Assembly (NCBI GenBank): GCA_958510825.1
Contig: OY294044.1
Coordinates: 102,648,893-102,712,892, forward strand
From: Brachypterus glaber
Taxonomy: Eukaryota; Arthropoda; Insecta; Coleoptera; Kateretidae
Direction: 5' to 3'
DNA: 64,000 bases
In this document: positions 46,459-57,873 of the stretch, piece by piece
Position numbering within the stretch: the stretch's first letter is position 1
Layout: each line of letters opens with the position of its first letter
The notes under the pieces: model-generated
Databases searched by the model: none
Told to the model about the DNA's origin: nothing
Seen by the model: only the letters and a program-made list of their open reading frames with translations
Position numbers and translations under genes: made by a program

Positions 46459-49400
46459 TAGCTCTCCCCCTAATTTTTGAAAAATGATAAGCATTTTTCA
46501 AAAAGAAAATGTGCAACATTTTCCTGTTCGGTTCTTGCTTAAGTTGGAATTTCACAACACATTACAAAGACCAAAAACCTATATCTAAATCATAAGAACA
46601 ACTAAAACATTACTTTTAAGAACAACAAGTTATATCTTCCTTATACATTTTATAGTTAATAATTTACATTATAACATACATAAACTTTACAATAGGCATC
46701 TCTATTTTATTCATTATATCATAAACTTCAATAAAAAAAATCTTTACTGCGTATTGACAAATTTGCTAAGTTATACAGTTAATAATTATGCAATATTATA
46801 CAACTTTAATAACTGCAACTTCGCACACTTAAAAAAAAAATTATACCATTAATGAATAACCCCTTACATATTTCAACAAAAATAAAGTTCAATATTCATA
46901 TAGCCACTTATTGGACTATTTAGAATCATTCGTTACTTACTATATTCGAAATATCCCTCGTATTGATACAACTTCTACTACTTCTCCGAGAATCTCTAAC
47001 TCATTTTATAATTAACTCCATTTATTTAAAAAAAAAATATACTATATTATTCGCAAAATTTATTGCGACCAACCTCACTCACTATTTGTCGACTATTTAT
47101 CGGTGCCTATCTTATACTTCATAAAAAACTACCCATTTTTTTTTTTTTAGTTTTGAAACAAAAATTCATTCCTCCACTTGGGTAACATCACGGCTCCTGT
47201 CACCAGGTTACATGGCAATTTTCTTTGGTAACTGCAAATTATTGCAAATTAACCAAGACTGTTTGGTTCTGTGTTAAAAACACTACCTAACCCCCTGATT
47301 TAAAGTTTGAGTCTTTACTTAATTGTAATACTTTTTGTCAAATTTCTTACTATTTCCAGATTTTAATAATCGTACTATCGTAATACTCTTTGCGAAATTT
47401 TGCGCATATTTTCGTAAATTTCTTACAATTTTTCAAAAACCCAAAACTCCAAATCTGCACCATTTTATAACTTCCACTTTTGCTTAAGTAGCAAATTTTA
47501 AAACATAAAGGACTATGTCCTTCTTCAAACTTTTCATGTAAGAACCAAGTGTTACTTATTATAACACCAATTTCTCGGACCTTTAATATAATACGTCAAT
47601 ATATTATACTCCCAACTCGATAGTTAACTTTACGTAACGTATCCTTCTAATATCCTAACTTTCTACGTAAATTCCAAGATAAATCCCAATAAAAATAAGC
47701 CTTCATTGCAATGAATCGCAGGCGTTCTCAAGTTATCATATAAATGCTTTGAGACAGAATAAATTTATTTGGTTTACTTTAAACTACGTTAAGCTGTTTG
47801 ACGATATATTACGCCTTTTTTTTTACCAACTGGTTAATTATTTTTTTACATAACATAACCCTCATAACCCACATATATTCCAAACTTTTACGTAAATTAT
47901 AATAAAAAATCATCCTACATTGTAGGCGTTCTTAAGTTATTGTAATAACTTTTCTGAGACCTTTCCGATATTTTATTTTATTTACACTCTATATTACTAT
48001 AGGCAGAAAGACTACGTTAGCCTTCTGAAAGTAAAAGCTTAATAAATATATTTAATATTAGTTACATATATGCGATATACGCACACCTTTTATACAATAT
48101 TTCGAATTCACCAAAAATACTAAAAAACAAAAACATAACTCATTATTGAACTTATTTTTGTTTATGCATATGTTTCACCCATTACACCAAAAATTGTACT
48201 TTCATTACAAAACATTACTAGTATTTTAATATACCCAACCAAAATAAATTTAATAATATATAACTTGCTGCCTTAATTTATTTTTGAACTGGACCTTTAA
48301 AACCTTTAATAACCTTTAACTTTAGTTTTTTTACAAAAAAAAACTGTTACATACATTTTTAAATCAATGCAACTTTTTAACCTTTCTACACAGAAAACTA
48401 TTTTTGTTATAATTTTCATAAAAAATAAACTAGATTTCCCTATTTTTACAAACATTTAAATGGGAAAGCAAAATATGCGACCATCTGTGACAATATGTGA
48501 CTATCTATCTCTTTGTGCAATAAATATCTTGCCTAAACAAAATAAAGTTATATAAACCAACGATAAAACTGTAAATTTCATAAAAAATAAAATAAATACA
48601 CGGAGAAAAATATAGTTACGTTCAGTGTGATCAGTACTGAACAAACGGTATTTTTCCATAAAACTGTAGGTTTTCTCAGACTATACTAAAGAAATTCGCT
48701 TTGACTCAAAATTATTTTTTAAAAAAGTATAAACTGAAATTAAAAAAAAAAATTAAATATTATTTCGAAAGAAAAAAAAATCTGAGAAGATAACAAAAAA
48801 AATACTCATCACATTCGGGGTAGCTAATGCCAGACGAATAAGTACTTTTTTTATAAACTAAAATATTAACATCTCCAATAAGATAGATAAAATTGTTTTA
48901 TAAATATACTAAGATAAAAAAAAACGAAGTCACAAAATAAACCATTAAATTTTCAAATCGTAAACACTATTAATTTTTATTACATAAACACTTTAAAAGA
49001 CCCAGCGTGCACCTGTGGGTGAAGATAGACTTACGTATATCCTATACACTGAAAGCAACATAACAAAATTATAATAAAGTGGTTCTAAAAAAAATTTTTT
49101 ATAATAAAAAAAAAATCAGAAATCAACTAAACATTTTTCAAGATATTTAAACTACATCCAAGTAGGCATTCTTTACATATAAAACCTCAATATTTTTTGG
49201 TAATTTTTAAACATTTTGTTTAAGTTTTCACACTGAATTACAAGAAAAAAAAAATAAATATTTCTGTTTCCATTAAAATAACAATCAAATTCCAGTTAAA
49301 AAAAAATTATACATGATAATCGTTAGAAAAAAAAAACATACTAGGTACACTTTAATAAAAAAAAATTAATATTTCTATAAAATAAAATTCAAAATTTAGT

Positions 49401-50469
49401 TTTTCAGAAAAAATCATACTGTAGATACACGTTAATAATAAAAAGTCAAATTTAAATTTCCCAAATAAAAAATAATCAAAAAAAAAATATATATTCCTTT
49501 TTTGTTTAATATTTCTTAAAAAAAAAATCTGTACTATTTAATGAAGAAAAAAAAATCATTTATAAGTTCCAAAAAAGTAAAAAAAAAATCTGAGAATAAT
49601 TATAATTAAAAAAAAACATAGTACGCTTTAATAAAAATATAATTTAAAAAAAAAATAATAAAATACAAACCTAAAAAAAAAAATTAACGTTTTTTTTTTA
49701 AGTACGCTAAAAAAAATATCGAAAAAATAAAAATATCCTGAAAAATTATTCCATTAAATAAAATAAGGTACACGCTAATGAATAAAACTAAATATATATT
49801 TTCTTTCCGTCCAGTTCAAATTAAAATTATCAAATACTCTAAACCTAAGTATATTCATTTCTTTCTGACAAAGGAAAATACTATTGAAAAAATATTGCTT
49901 AAGTATCAAATCGTATTTTTATACTTTATTTTAAAGACAAAAAATTCTACCATTGTAATATAATTAAAATTAAAAATCCAAAAATTGAACAAAAAACACT
50001 TATAATTTCCAAAAAAAATTTAAATACGATTTCATACTTTACAAATCTACAAAAAATAACATGAGAAAAACATACCAACATTTTTGAAAAAAAAAAAAAA
50101 AATTAATTTTTCCCTTCAATTTATATTTTGCTATAGGCCATAAAATTCTGCAATTTTTGCAAAATATTACCCTTCTTCCATTTTCATGATGCGGCCATTT
50201 TTTGATGTTTATCAGCTTTTCCAAAAATCTCCTTGCCTTTTCTGCCATTATTTAAGTTTCTGAAGTGTCTGTTCCCTTAGCCTATTTTTGATTTTAAGCA
50301 AAAATAATCCAGTCTCACATCAAAAACGATTTTTTAAATTTATTTCTCATAAAAAATAAAATCATTCATATTACCGACTCTTTTGTCATAATTTCGTTTC
50401 TTATTTGATTTTTTTTATTAATTACTTCTGCACAAAAATCGCTTTTGTCCCGTATGACTTGAACACCAT
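46459..50469 (-). other. Non-coding interior of LARD-like element
   Basis: Over 4 kb of very AT-rich sequence with homopolymer A runs at 48,700-50,100. The longest minus-strand frame (50,039-50,248, MAEKARRFLEKLINIKKWPH then a Phe run) lies ~220 bp after the primer site. It might be a gag remnant but has no recognisable motif. Nothing else is protein-like. Confidence 0.75.
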
Positions 50470-51668
50470 TGTAGTGAAGTGGTTTTTTTACTATTAAATA
50501 TTTTTCTACTAATGTAGTGATGTCGAAATTCTATCACTAATGTTGTGATAGTTGAAAATTCGATCACTAATTTAGTGAAGTGGTATATAATTCGGTTATA
50601 GCCGAGCAGATATTACAACTTTCATTATAACTTACTCATTTAGGTTGGCCATACAATCTTCTATCGTACTTAAAGTATACCCGAGCGGAGAATATACTTA
50701 ACCACTTATCACTTTATTCGGGAGCGGGTATTCTAGGAGACGGCGCTTTGGAAACAGATAAAACGATTTCTTCTTAACTTAAGAATAATATATTAAATAA
50801 ATGTGAATAAATTCCCAAGAACATGAAAGATCAATTCTTACTTCTAAGTCCTATTTCTATGCAAAACCCTTAAATCTTAATTTCCATTATATATTAGTTT
50901 TCCATTAAATACTTCTAAATTAAAACATTCTATGTTTGAAATCCCAACTATTCGCAATCATTTTCAAATCCCAATTTATTGTCCACATTTTTCTTAGTGT
51001 ATATTAAAACTGGTTCGTATAAGTCATTTAAATAAGTTTACAAAATATTTTTCAAAGTTAAATAATATTTGTCAAAATTTCTATCAGTGTTCATACTAAC
51101 AATATTTATAAGTGTCCAAAATTATTTCTATGTCTGAAAAAACGAGTCTCAAAATTTTTCTAAGTTTAAAAACTATTTTTAATTCAAGAATAAATCTCAA
51201 AATTAATTCTCACAGAAACTACATTTTCACTTTTGAAACGGGCGTGGAGATAGTCTAACTAAAACTGGATAAAAATGAATCTTTTCATGAGTTTATATAG
51301 CTAAGAAGAAGGTCACTAGTTAAATTTATTTGACAATGCTATTAGCGCAAAATATCTACAAAGATACCGCGCATATTTAATTACCCCGACAAAAGAGTTT
51401 CAGTCTCATCAATTTGCAAACTAATTGCTATTTCTGACATCTGAAACGATCATTTTGACCATAAATTAAATTTTTATAAACAATCTAGATTACTAGACAA
51501 CTTTTAAGTTATACCGACAAGAATTACCGAGGAGGGGTCCGATGTAATTTAGGTCAAACCGGACTTTACCGAAGCCGAATCTCGTGAAGCCAGATTGTAT
51601 CATAGCGCAATATTAAAGAAATATTATTTTAAAATTTTAACTACATATAAAATATTCGGATCATAACA
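50470..51668 (-). repeat. 5' LTR of the LARD-like element
   Basis: 1,199 bp, differing from the other LTR at a single noticed base. Followed on the plus strand by TTGA (51,669-51,672). Transcription would start in this LTR and run leftward. No TATA or poly(A) site is asserted. Confidence 0.9.
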
Positions 51669-51816
51669 TTGATTAAGGGGTTACTCAAATATTACGGCAA
51701 GCTAAAAATCTTTTAAATTCCGGTAAACTTGATTTTGTGGACCTATAATATTAAAATACCAAGAGAAAATTATAAAATTTGTGATTATACCATAAGGCGT
51801 TATTTGATTATTAACC

Positions 51817-51992
51817 GACTTCCAAAAAGGAGTGTGACTTTGTTTTTTTTATGTTTTATTCGTTCCAAAGTTATGCGGGAACAAACATAACTTTGAAACG
51901 AATGAACGGAATTTGATGAAACTTTTTGCAACTTAGAGAAAAAAAAAGTCACACGTCGAATTGATAACCTCCTCCTTTTTGTAAAGGAGGAC
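51817..51992. mobile_element. Short palindromic MITE beside a splice donor
   Basis: CCGACTTCCAAAAAGGAG and a CTCCTCCTTTTTG-type inverse end, with TGTGACTTTGTTTTTTTT paired to AAAAAAAGTCACAC, form a foldback of ~175 bp ending about 20 bp from the tetraspanin donor at 52,010. A related fragment (CTTCCAAAAAGGAGGAGGTT) lies at 45,147. Confidence 0.55.
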
Positions 51993-52010
51993 TTAAGTCT
52001 AGTCAGTTAC

Positions 52011-52220
52011 CTCTACAATAGCAGTAAAAATTAACCCTCCACCGATAATAAGATTTGGTTCTACGGACCCAGTAAACACCACGTCTGCACAACCAATCCG
52101 GTACTTTGAAGTGGACTGTATGGTACAATCTGGTTCCCTTTCCAGACAACATGATTTCGGGAATTCGTTGACTGGCATATATCCATAGTCAAATGGGCCA
52201 TTACTTCCACAGCACTGAAA
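52011..52220 (-). CDS. Tetraspanin locus 1, large extracellular loop and start of TM4
   Basis: 70 codons between a TTTTTTTCAG acceptor and a GAG/GTAACT donor, phase 0 at both sides. The exon opens FQCCGSNGPFDYG with the diagnostic CCG motif, then FPKSCCLE, DCT and IGCADVV, giving six cysteines for the EC2 disulfides, and finishes with hydrophobic LIIGGGLIFTAIVE. It joins the preceding exon to make IQRNFQCCG, the usual spacing. Tetraspanins organise membrane microdomains with integrins and other partners. The gene is Tsp42E-like; the exact orthologue cannot be named from this. Confidence 0.92.
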
Positions 52221-52730
52221 CTGAAAAAAATTGTTTTTATATATCCCTGTAAAAAGTAATTTAAAAAATACCATACATATGTCTTGAAGTATGTATAGTA
52301 AAATATCCACAACTTAATCGAAAATTCAACTACATTTACATGCATATATATACTCGTGTCAATCTGAGAATGCGACTCACAGCACATATACTAAATACCA
52401 CTCTGTAGGGTAATTTAAACTTATTTCTTAAGAGTTAATAAATGATTTTTGTTTATACATACAATGTAATAATTAGGTATTAAGTCTTAATAAATAAGTT
52501 TCAGTTACCAAGGGCGTATCCAGGATTTTTTTTCGGGGGGGGGGGCCAAAACAAATCTCGAAAATAATGAAAATTGCGCAGCAGGAGATAATTATTTCAT
52601 GTTTTTTTTACTTCTGTTAATTTCCGGCTTTTTTTGAATTCAATGTAGTAAAACTCAAGTTTTAAAAATTCAAATAAAAAAAAATAAGAAAGCCCTAGCA
52701 CCGCAGGTAAGAAATTTTACAACTGTGCTG

Positions 52731-52930
52731 NNNNNNNNNNNNNNNNNNNNNNNNNNNNNNNNNNNNNNNNNNNNNNNNNNNNNNNNNNNNNNNNNNNNNN
52801 NNNNNNNNNNNNNNNNNNNNNNNNNNNNNNNNNNNNNNNNNNNNNNNNNNNNNNNNNNNNNNNNNNNNNNNNNNNNNNNNNNNNNNNNNNNNNNNNNNNN
52901 NNNNNNNNNNNNNNNNNNNNNNNNNNNNNN
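52731..52930. other. Assembly gap of 200 Ns
   Basis: Exactly 200 unknown bases inside a tetraspanin intron (52,221-53,158). Its left edge is a copy of the GCGCCGCAGG repeat, which probably caused the break. The true length is unknown. Confidence 0.98.
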
Positions 52931-53158
52931 TTACCATAAATGTGAGTCAAACGGTAAACAAACATTTTAAAATTGAATCAATCTGAACTGAATTTATTTT
53001 TATTTAATGCATTGTAATAACTATTCATAATATTAAAATGATTTAACTAAAACAAAACGAGCTAAGCGCTGTGTTGATTTTTTATGTTTTGTGATGTAGA
53101 ATCATCCCTTTTATTTGATGCCAAATGACTGCAAACACCGTGTATAACTATTACTTAC

Positions 53159-53332
53159 ATTTCGTTGTATTTTATCAAGATATTGTTTATTCATCATATA
53201 ATTTTCTACGTTGGCTTGTACGTCATCATATATCCTACTTTTTATGGTTCCAGTGTTGAAGGCAAAACAATAAACAATGTAAACTCCTATTGCAAGTTGC
53301 ATAATACATAAAATAGCCAGGGCTGCGCAGTA
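53159..53332 (-). CDS. Tetraspanin locus 1, TM3 and start of large loop
   Basis: 58 codons between a TTATTTTAG acceptor and an AAT/GTAAGT donor, phase 0. The exon reads YCAALAILCIMQLAIGVYIV (TM3) followed by a hydrophilic stretch with DVQANVENYM and ending LDKIQRN. The following exon supplies FQCCG. Length and split positions agree with a tetraspanin of about 237 residues in total. Confidence 0.9.
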
Positions 53333-53373
53333 CTAAAATAAATAAATATTAATTTAACTTTTAACCGTTGCCT

Positions 53374-54759
53374 CCCATATAGCACCGGTAGTCCAGTGGA
53401 CGTCCAGTTTAGGTTCCTTTTAAATACATTGGTTCACGGACTAATAATGGATGTACTATGTACGTCCATATATTTACATCCTTTGTACGGCTATTAGTGG
53501 ATGTCCATTTTACACCCATAACTTTTTAAGCTATATGTCTAGTGGTGTCATATACATTGTCACACGGACGTTCTGTATACGACTTATTTAATTTAAAAAT
53601 AAAACGGTTTATAGTGTTACACATTTGAGTTTCATCTTATAAACAAATAAACACGTTAATTTTAGAGTTTTTAGAGTTTATGATCGTAAGGGTTAATAAT
53701 GGTCTTGCAAGTTCTTATTAAACCAGCCGTCTCGAATGAGCGAGAATACTTTCTCATAAGAAAAGTTATGTCCAGAAACAATTTATTACATTTTGGTATA
53801 TTTTGGGGAGAGGGGGGTCATGAAAAAAATTATTATAACATTTTTTGTGTAATTTTATTTTACGTTTTAGGTGGTTTTTAAATATTTCTCCTATTGGGAA
53901 TACTAAAAAAGTTATGTCCAAAAACAATTTATTACCTGGGGCGCTGAAAAAAAAAAATGACAATAAAATTTTTTATCCAATACATACAGATAATGAGACA
54001 ATTACCAGCTTTATTTTAAATAGATAAACTCAATAATAACCCCCGCGTGGCTTTTACTTTATTGAGTGGATAATTATTTATTTTACCCACTCAACTGTCA
54101 CTTGTCAAATTTTCTTGTAAATGTCATTAAAAATTTTAATAAAAATATGAATTTCTAAGCTATTTATTGGATAAAACCTTGTATGGCACTCATGGGTAAA
54201 CCGATATTGCCCTCTCGAAAATTAACCTGCTTGGCTGACGTCTCGCAGGTTAATTTTCTCATGGGCAATATCTGACTTTACCCACTAGTACCATAAATAA
54301 CTATTGTCTAGTCTAAAAAAATTACGATCAAAACAAAAATGTAACCCCCTTTTACCCCCCTTTCCCTCAACCAATTTTGCTCAAATACAAACTTGTCCAA
54401 GGTAATATAAAAATACATCTGCATACCTAATTTCAATTAGCTAGAGCAAAGCTTTCCATCACAATACTTTCTTTTATGAGAAAGTAAAAAAAATGTTCTA
54501 TTAAGTTTTTCGCAGTCGCAAAAACCAGTTTAAGTAAGCAAAAATCAAGATTTATGGACGCTGGATGGATGGTTCTAACGGACACCTTACAAGTCTTATG
54601 GGCGCTGGATGGATGGTTCGAACGGACACCTTATGGATGTCCACAGTTGTGTCATCTGGACTCTGAACGGATGTCCATCGCAAGTCCATAGAGAAAAAAT
54701 GGGCATCCTATGGACATACGTCCAGTGGACGTCCATAGTATCACTTTGTGCCATCTGGG
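53374..54759. mobile_element. TIR element in tetraspanin intron
   Basis: The ends CCCATATAGCAC and GTGCCATCTGGG are inverse with two mismatches, and CCAGTGGACGTCC lies just inside each end. Internally, GGATGGATGGTTC, AACGGACACCTTA and similar words repeat (54,560-54,640). GGTTAATTTTC-type inverted repeats occur near 54,215-54,260. No transposase is recognised. The TSD is not clear. Confidence 0.6.
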
Positions 54760-55385
54760 CTACCAGTATCTTATACCGCTATTATTCTTTTTTCGTGGCT
54801 AATTTAGGAAATTAATGCCTCTGACATTGAAAATCTCAAATAAAAAAAATATTACTAAAAAAAAGAATGGGAAAATACAACACATACATACATGGATATA
54901 GAGGTGTCACATACTGATTGTATTTACAATTAAAATTTAAAATTTTCAGAGTAGAGGTTAAAGGTTAACAAGTTATAACGTGTTGCGGTCGAAGCCAAAA
55001 ATGGAGAACCTCCCAAAAAACTAAACTTATTAAAAAACATTCTTGTTTTAATTTTACCTGCATGCAAAAGTCAATTTTTTTACATAATTTAAAAACTAAG
55101 GCAGATCAATGAAGTTATATAATATAATGGTATATTATACCATTTCTTAACATACGTGTCCAACTTTGTCGCCCCTGCTATTTAAATTTATATATTAATG
55201 CCATAAAAGAGAAAATGCCATAGAAGAAAAAAATTAGAATAAGACCTTGTACCACCAGTGGTAAACTTCGACCGGAACGTCTTAATAAAAGTTTTTTAAA
55301 TATGTTTTAAAGCAAAAAGTCCATGTACCCCTATTGACAACAACAACCCCTCTCTCCCCTACTGCCCCTTATTTTTAAAACTTAC

Positions 55386-55583
55386 TGCATCCATCCAGTT
55401 TTGTTTTTCTTTGCAAATCGCAAGACTTCCAAGCATGGCAAAAGCGAAAATAGTAAATCCCAGTGAGATGGAGGCATAACATGGTCCTGTCAAATGTTCG
55501 TCCTTTTCTGCACGATCATTGTTAATTACTAAAATAATTTCTAAGGCGTAGACTCCGAAAATTATCAATCCAAACCCTGCAAT
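55386..55583 (-). CDS. Tetraspanin locus 1, TM1 end, small loop and TM2
   Basis: 66 codons between a TTTTATTAG acceptor and a GCA/GTAAGT donor, phase 0. IAGFGLIIFGVYALEIILVI completes TM1; NNDRAEKDEHLTGPC is the small extracellular loop; YASISLGFTIFAFAMLGSLA is TM2; KEKQNWMDA leads to TM3. The upstream exon, expected to be ~20 codons like the one at 12,550, is not visible up to 64 kb and may be farther right or too short to recognise. Confidence 0.9.
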
Positions 55584-55631
55584 CTAATAAAATTATAAAT
55601 ACTATATATTTATTTTTTTTTTCTATTCTAT

Positions 55632-55657
55632 TAATAATAATAATAATAATAATAATC

Positions 55658-55705
<48 letters not shown>
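55632..55705. repeat. (AAT)n microsatellite
   Basis: About 24 trinucleotide units with two interruptions, ~50 bp upstream of a tetraspanin acceptor (intronic side). Confidence 0.95.
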
Positions 55706-55709
<4 letters not shown>

Positions 55710-55736
55710 TAATAAATAAATTTATTTACATTTGTA

Positions 55737-55970
55737 GATAGGGCACGCAAATCGCGTTAAATCCATTTTTAGCACATTCTTTTTTTTTGAAGATTTTTAT
55801 ATTTTGTGTATGAGTTACATCCATGGGTGAACTCAGAATCCAACCATCCTATAGGATTTAACAAAGATGGATGGATTCTGCTTTCACCCATAGATGTACA
55901 CAAAATATAAAAATCGTCATAAAAAAAGAATGTGGTAAAATTGGATTTAACGCGATTTGTGTGCCCGCTC
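55737..55970. mobile_element. Foldback MITE, TA-flanked
   Basis: GATAGGGCACGCAAATCGCG and CGCGATTTGTGTGCCCGCTC start ~115 bp inverted arms (AATCGCGTTAAATCCA against TTGGATTTAACGCGATT, and ATCCATGGGTGA against TCACCCATAGAT). TA lies on each side. Its right arm is part of the 419-bp duplication described next. Confidence 0.8.
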
Positions 55971-56682
55971 TACTTTATTAAATAGAAATTAATAATAGAA
56001 AATTATTTCTATATTAACATCCAGAACTTTACTCTTTAACCATTAATTACTAACATCTAATATTTGTTACATAATCACTAACTACCCGTACCTCAGACGT
56101 CTTCAAATAAAGCATCCCAAACCAATAGATATTTTTTCCAAAAGCAATGTCATTTATTTATATTTCTAATCTATTTTGAATTAATATTGAGCGATTTGGA
56201 TGTAAAAAATATTAATGCATGATTCTATTTTCAAAAGTTGTCAGTTATGTAATATAATAAATATATCCTATAGGATTTAACAAAGATGGATGGATTCTGC
56301 TTTCACCCATAGATGTACACAAAATATAAAAATCGTCATAAAAAAGAATGTGGTAAAATTGGATTTAACGCGATTTGTGTGCCCGCTCTACTTTATTAAA
56401 TAGAAATTAATAATAGAAAATTATTTCTATATTAACATCCAGAACTTTACTCTTTAACCATTAATTACTAACATCTAATATTTGTTACAAAATCACTAAC
56501 TACCCGTACCTCAGACGTCTTCAAATAAAGCATCCCAAACCCATAGATATTTTTTCCAAAAGCAATGTCATTTATTTATATTTCTAATCTATTTTGAATT
56601 AATATTGAGCGATTTGGATGTAAAAAATATTAATGCATGATTCTATTTTCAAAAGTTGTCAGTTATGTAATATAATAAATAT
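55846..56682. repeat. Tandem duplication of 419 bp (two copies)
   Basis: Units 55,846-56,264 and 56,265-56,682 are nearly identical; noticed differences are a 7-A versus 6-A run, TACATAAT versus TACAAAAT, and AACCAAT versus AACCCAT. Each copy contains the right arm of the foldback MITE plus ordinary flanking sequence, so the duplication post-dates that insertion. Confidence 0.9.
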
Positions 56683-56957
56683 GTAAATTTTGAGATTCTT
56701 TAATAAAACTTCTTTTCTAACATTAAATATTATTTTAATTCAAAAAATAAATACAGATTCCTAAATCATAAACATCAAAAGCTTAAAAAATAAAGGGATA
56801 TCAAAACATTTAAATTGTTAAAAAATGCAACTAAGGAAAATCAGATATTTTCAGCACAATCTGAACAGATTTCCTTTGCGCACTCCAATTTGGGTTCTGA
56901 CAGCTGAAACATAAGTAGGCTTTTCTTCATTTTAGTTGGTAAAAAATAATAGTACCT

Positions 56958-57112
56958 TCAATTTCCGAATCAGTTTCATGATCACCAAGTAAGGCCTGAC
57001 TTTTATCACAGCTTTGAATGTCACTGCAATCACTGTTTTCTTCTTCAAACCACTTTATCAACTGTTCCTCGTATGCAGGATTGCCAAGTATAACTGTTTT
57101 GGAACTAGAAAG
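56958..57112 (-). pseudogene. Possible piggyBac-type transposase N-terminal fragment
   Basis: The minus-strand frame reads ILGNPAYEEQLIKWFEEENS, then an acidic Asp/Ser/Glu-rich stretch ending ETDSEIE, with GGTACTA following. This resembles the acidic N-terminal region of piggyBac-derived (PGBD-like) proteins, but the conserved DDD core is absent from the neighbourhood. The identification is tentative. Confidence 0.3.
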
Positions 57113-57581
57113 TTTTTCGCCAAAACACTAATACACCGTCTCTTAGATGGCTAGATTAAGTTAAATTTAAGTGACAAGGGCAAAAATCAACACTAGGGGG
57201 TTATTTCTGAAATACAGGCCTATTTCATCCTTATATGAAATTAGACAGATTGGGAATATTTAAATATGCGCGGTTTCTGTAACATTAGCAAAATGAGTTT
57301 TGCTGGAGATTGTGAGACGGGTTGTTAGTAATTAAGGGTTAAAGGTAAATACTCGGATAAATAGTAAAAAGCAGTTTGTAAAAAATACGACAATAGGGGA
57401 GTCTAAATTACTCCAGACGTCAGGTAGTTTTATATAAAAATAATTTAGGGAGTTTTGATTTTCGGTTTATTTTGTAAAACATGGAGCCGCAATTAAAAAA
57501 AAAATATATATGACCTTGAACTCGATTTAGAACTGTATTTTCAATATATCTCAAGATCGGTGCATCCTAGGACAAAGAACG

Positions 57582-57584
<3 letters not shown>

Positions 57585-57624
<40 letters not shown>
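57585..57624. repeat. (TA)n microsatellite, errantivirus target
   Basis: About 20 TA units directly abutting the 3' LTR of the errantivirus. The TATA next to the LTR is the expected errantivirus target site. Confidence 0.95.
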
Positions 57625-57627
<3 letters not shown>

Positions 57628-57873
57628 TATCTACCGAGTTCCCGAAGTTAGGTTTTTAAAAAGGAAATAAATTTATTAATTTATTTAGATAGAAAAATAC
57701 AAGTTCGTTTATTGATCAAAGCTAAGTACAGACTGAAGTTTTGGAATATACATTTTAGGTATCTGAGGTGAAATGCTTACAAAGCTATTTCCTAATAAAG
57801 AAATGTTTATAAATTATAATAAGCAGAAATGATATTTAATATAATAAAGGTGAGTGACTGCAGGTCGTTAACT
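57625..57873 (-). repeat. Errantivirus 3' LTR
   Basis: Reading leftward, a polypurine tract (AAAGGAGGGAGG at about 57,874-57,885) is followed by AGTTAACGACC and, 249 bp later, GATAATT next to TATA. AGTTA...AATT termini and TATA targets are characteristic of errantivirus LTRs (17.6, 297, ZAM and gypsy groups). AATAAA lies inside it near 57,713. No second LTR was found to the right. Confidence 0.8.

Larger units (their letters stand above)
45260..51668 (-). mobile_element. Young LTR retrotransposon without coding capacity (LARD-like)
   Basis: Two 1,199-bp direct repeats (45,260-46,458 and 50,470-51,668) begin TGTAGTGAAG and end ATCATAACA, and the pair is flanked by an exact 4-bp duplication TTGA. 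Read on the minus strand, TGGTGTTCAAGTCATACG next to the right LTR fits a primer-binding site, and AGGGGGAGAG next to the left LTR is a polypurine tract, so the element runs right to left, as does the host tetraspanin. Comparison by eye found one difference (T at 45,657, C at 50,867). The 4.0 kb interior has no gag, protease, RT or integrase. It must have used proteins from elsewhere. Confidence 0.9.

Noticed and set aside
50039..50248. Gag remnant in the LARD-like element
   Set aside because: Position after the primer site is suitable, but 69 codons ending in a Phe/Val-rich stretch show no capsid or zinc-knuckle motif.
52695..52970. Open frames of about 80 codons over the gap
   Set aside because: They consist almost wholly of unknown residues translated from Ns.
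56958..57112. Missing first exon of the right-hand tetraspanin
   Set aside because: The minus-strand frame here is acidic and hydrophilic with no TM1 or MxC start, so it is not a tetraspanin exon.
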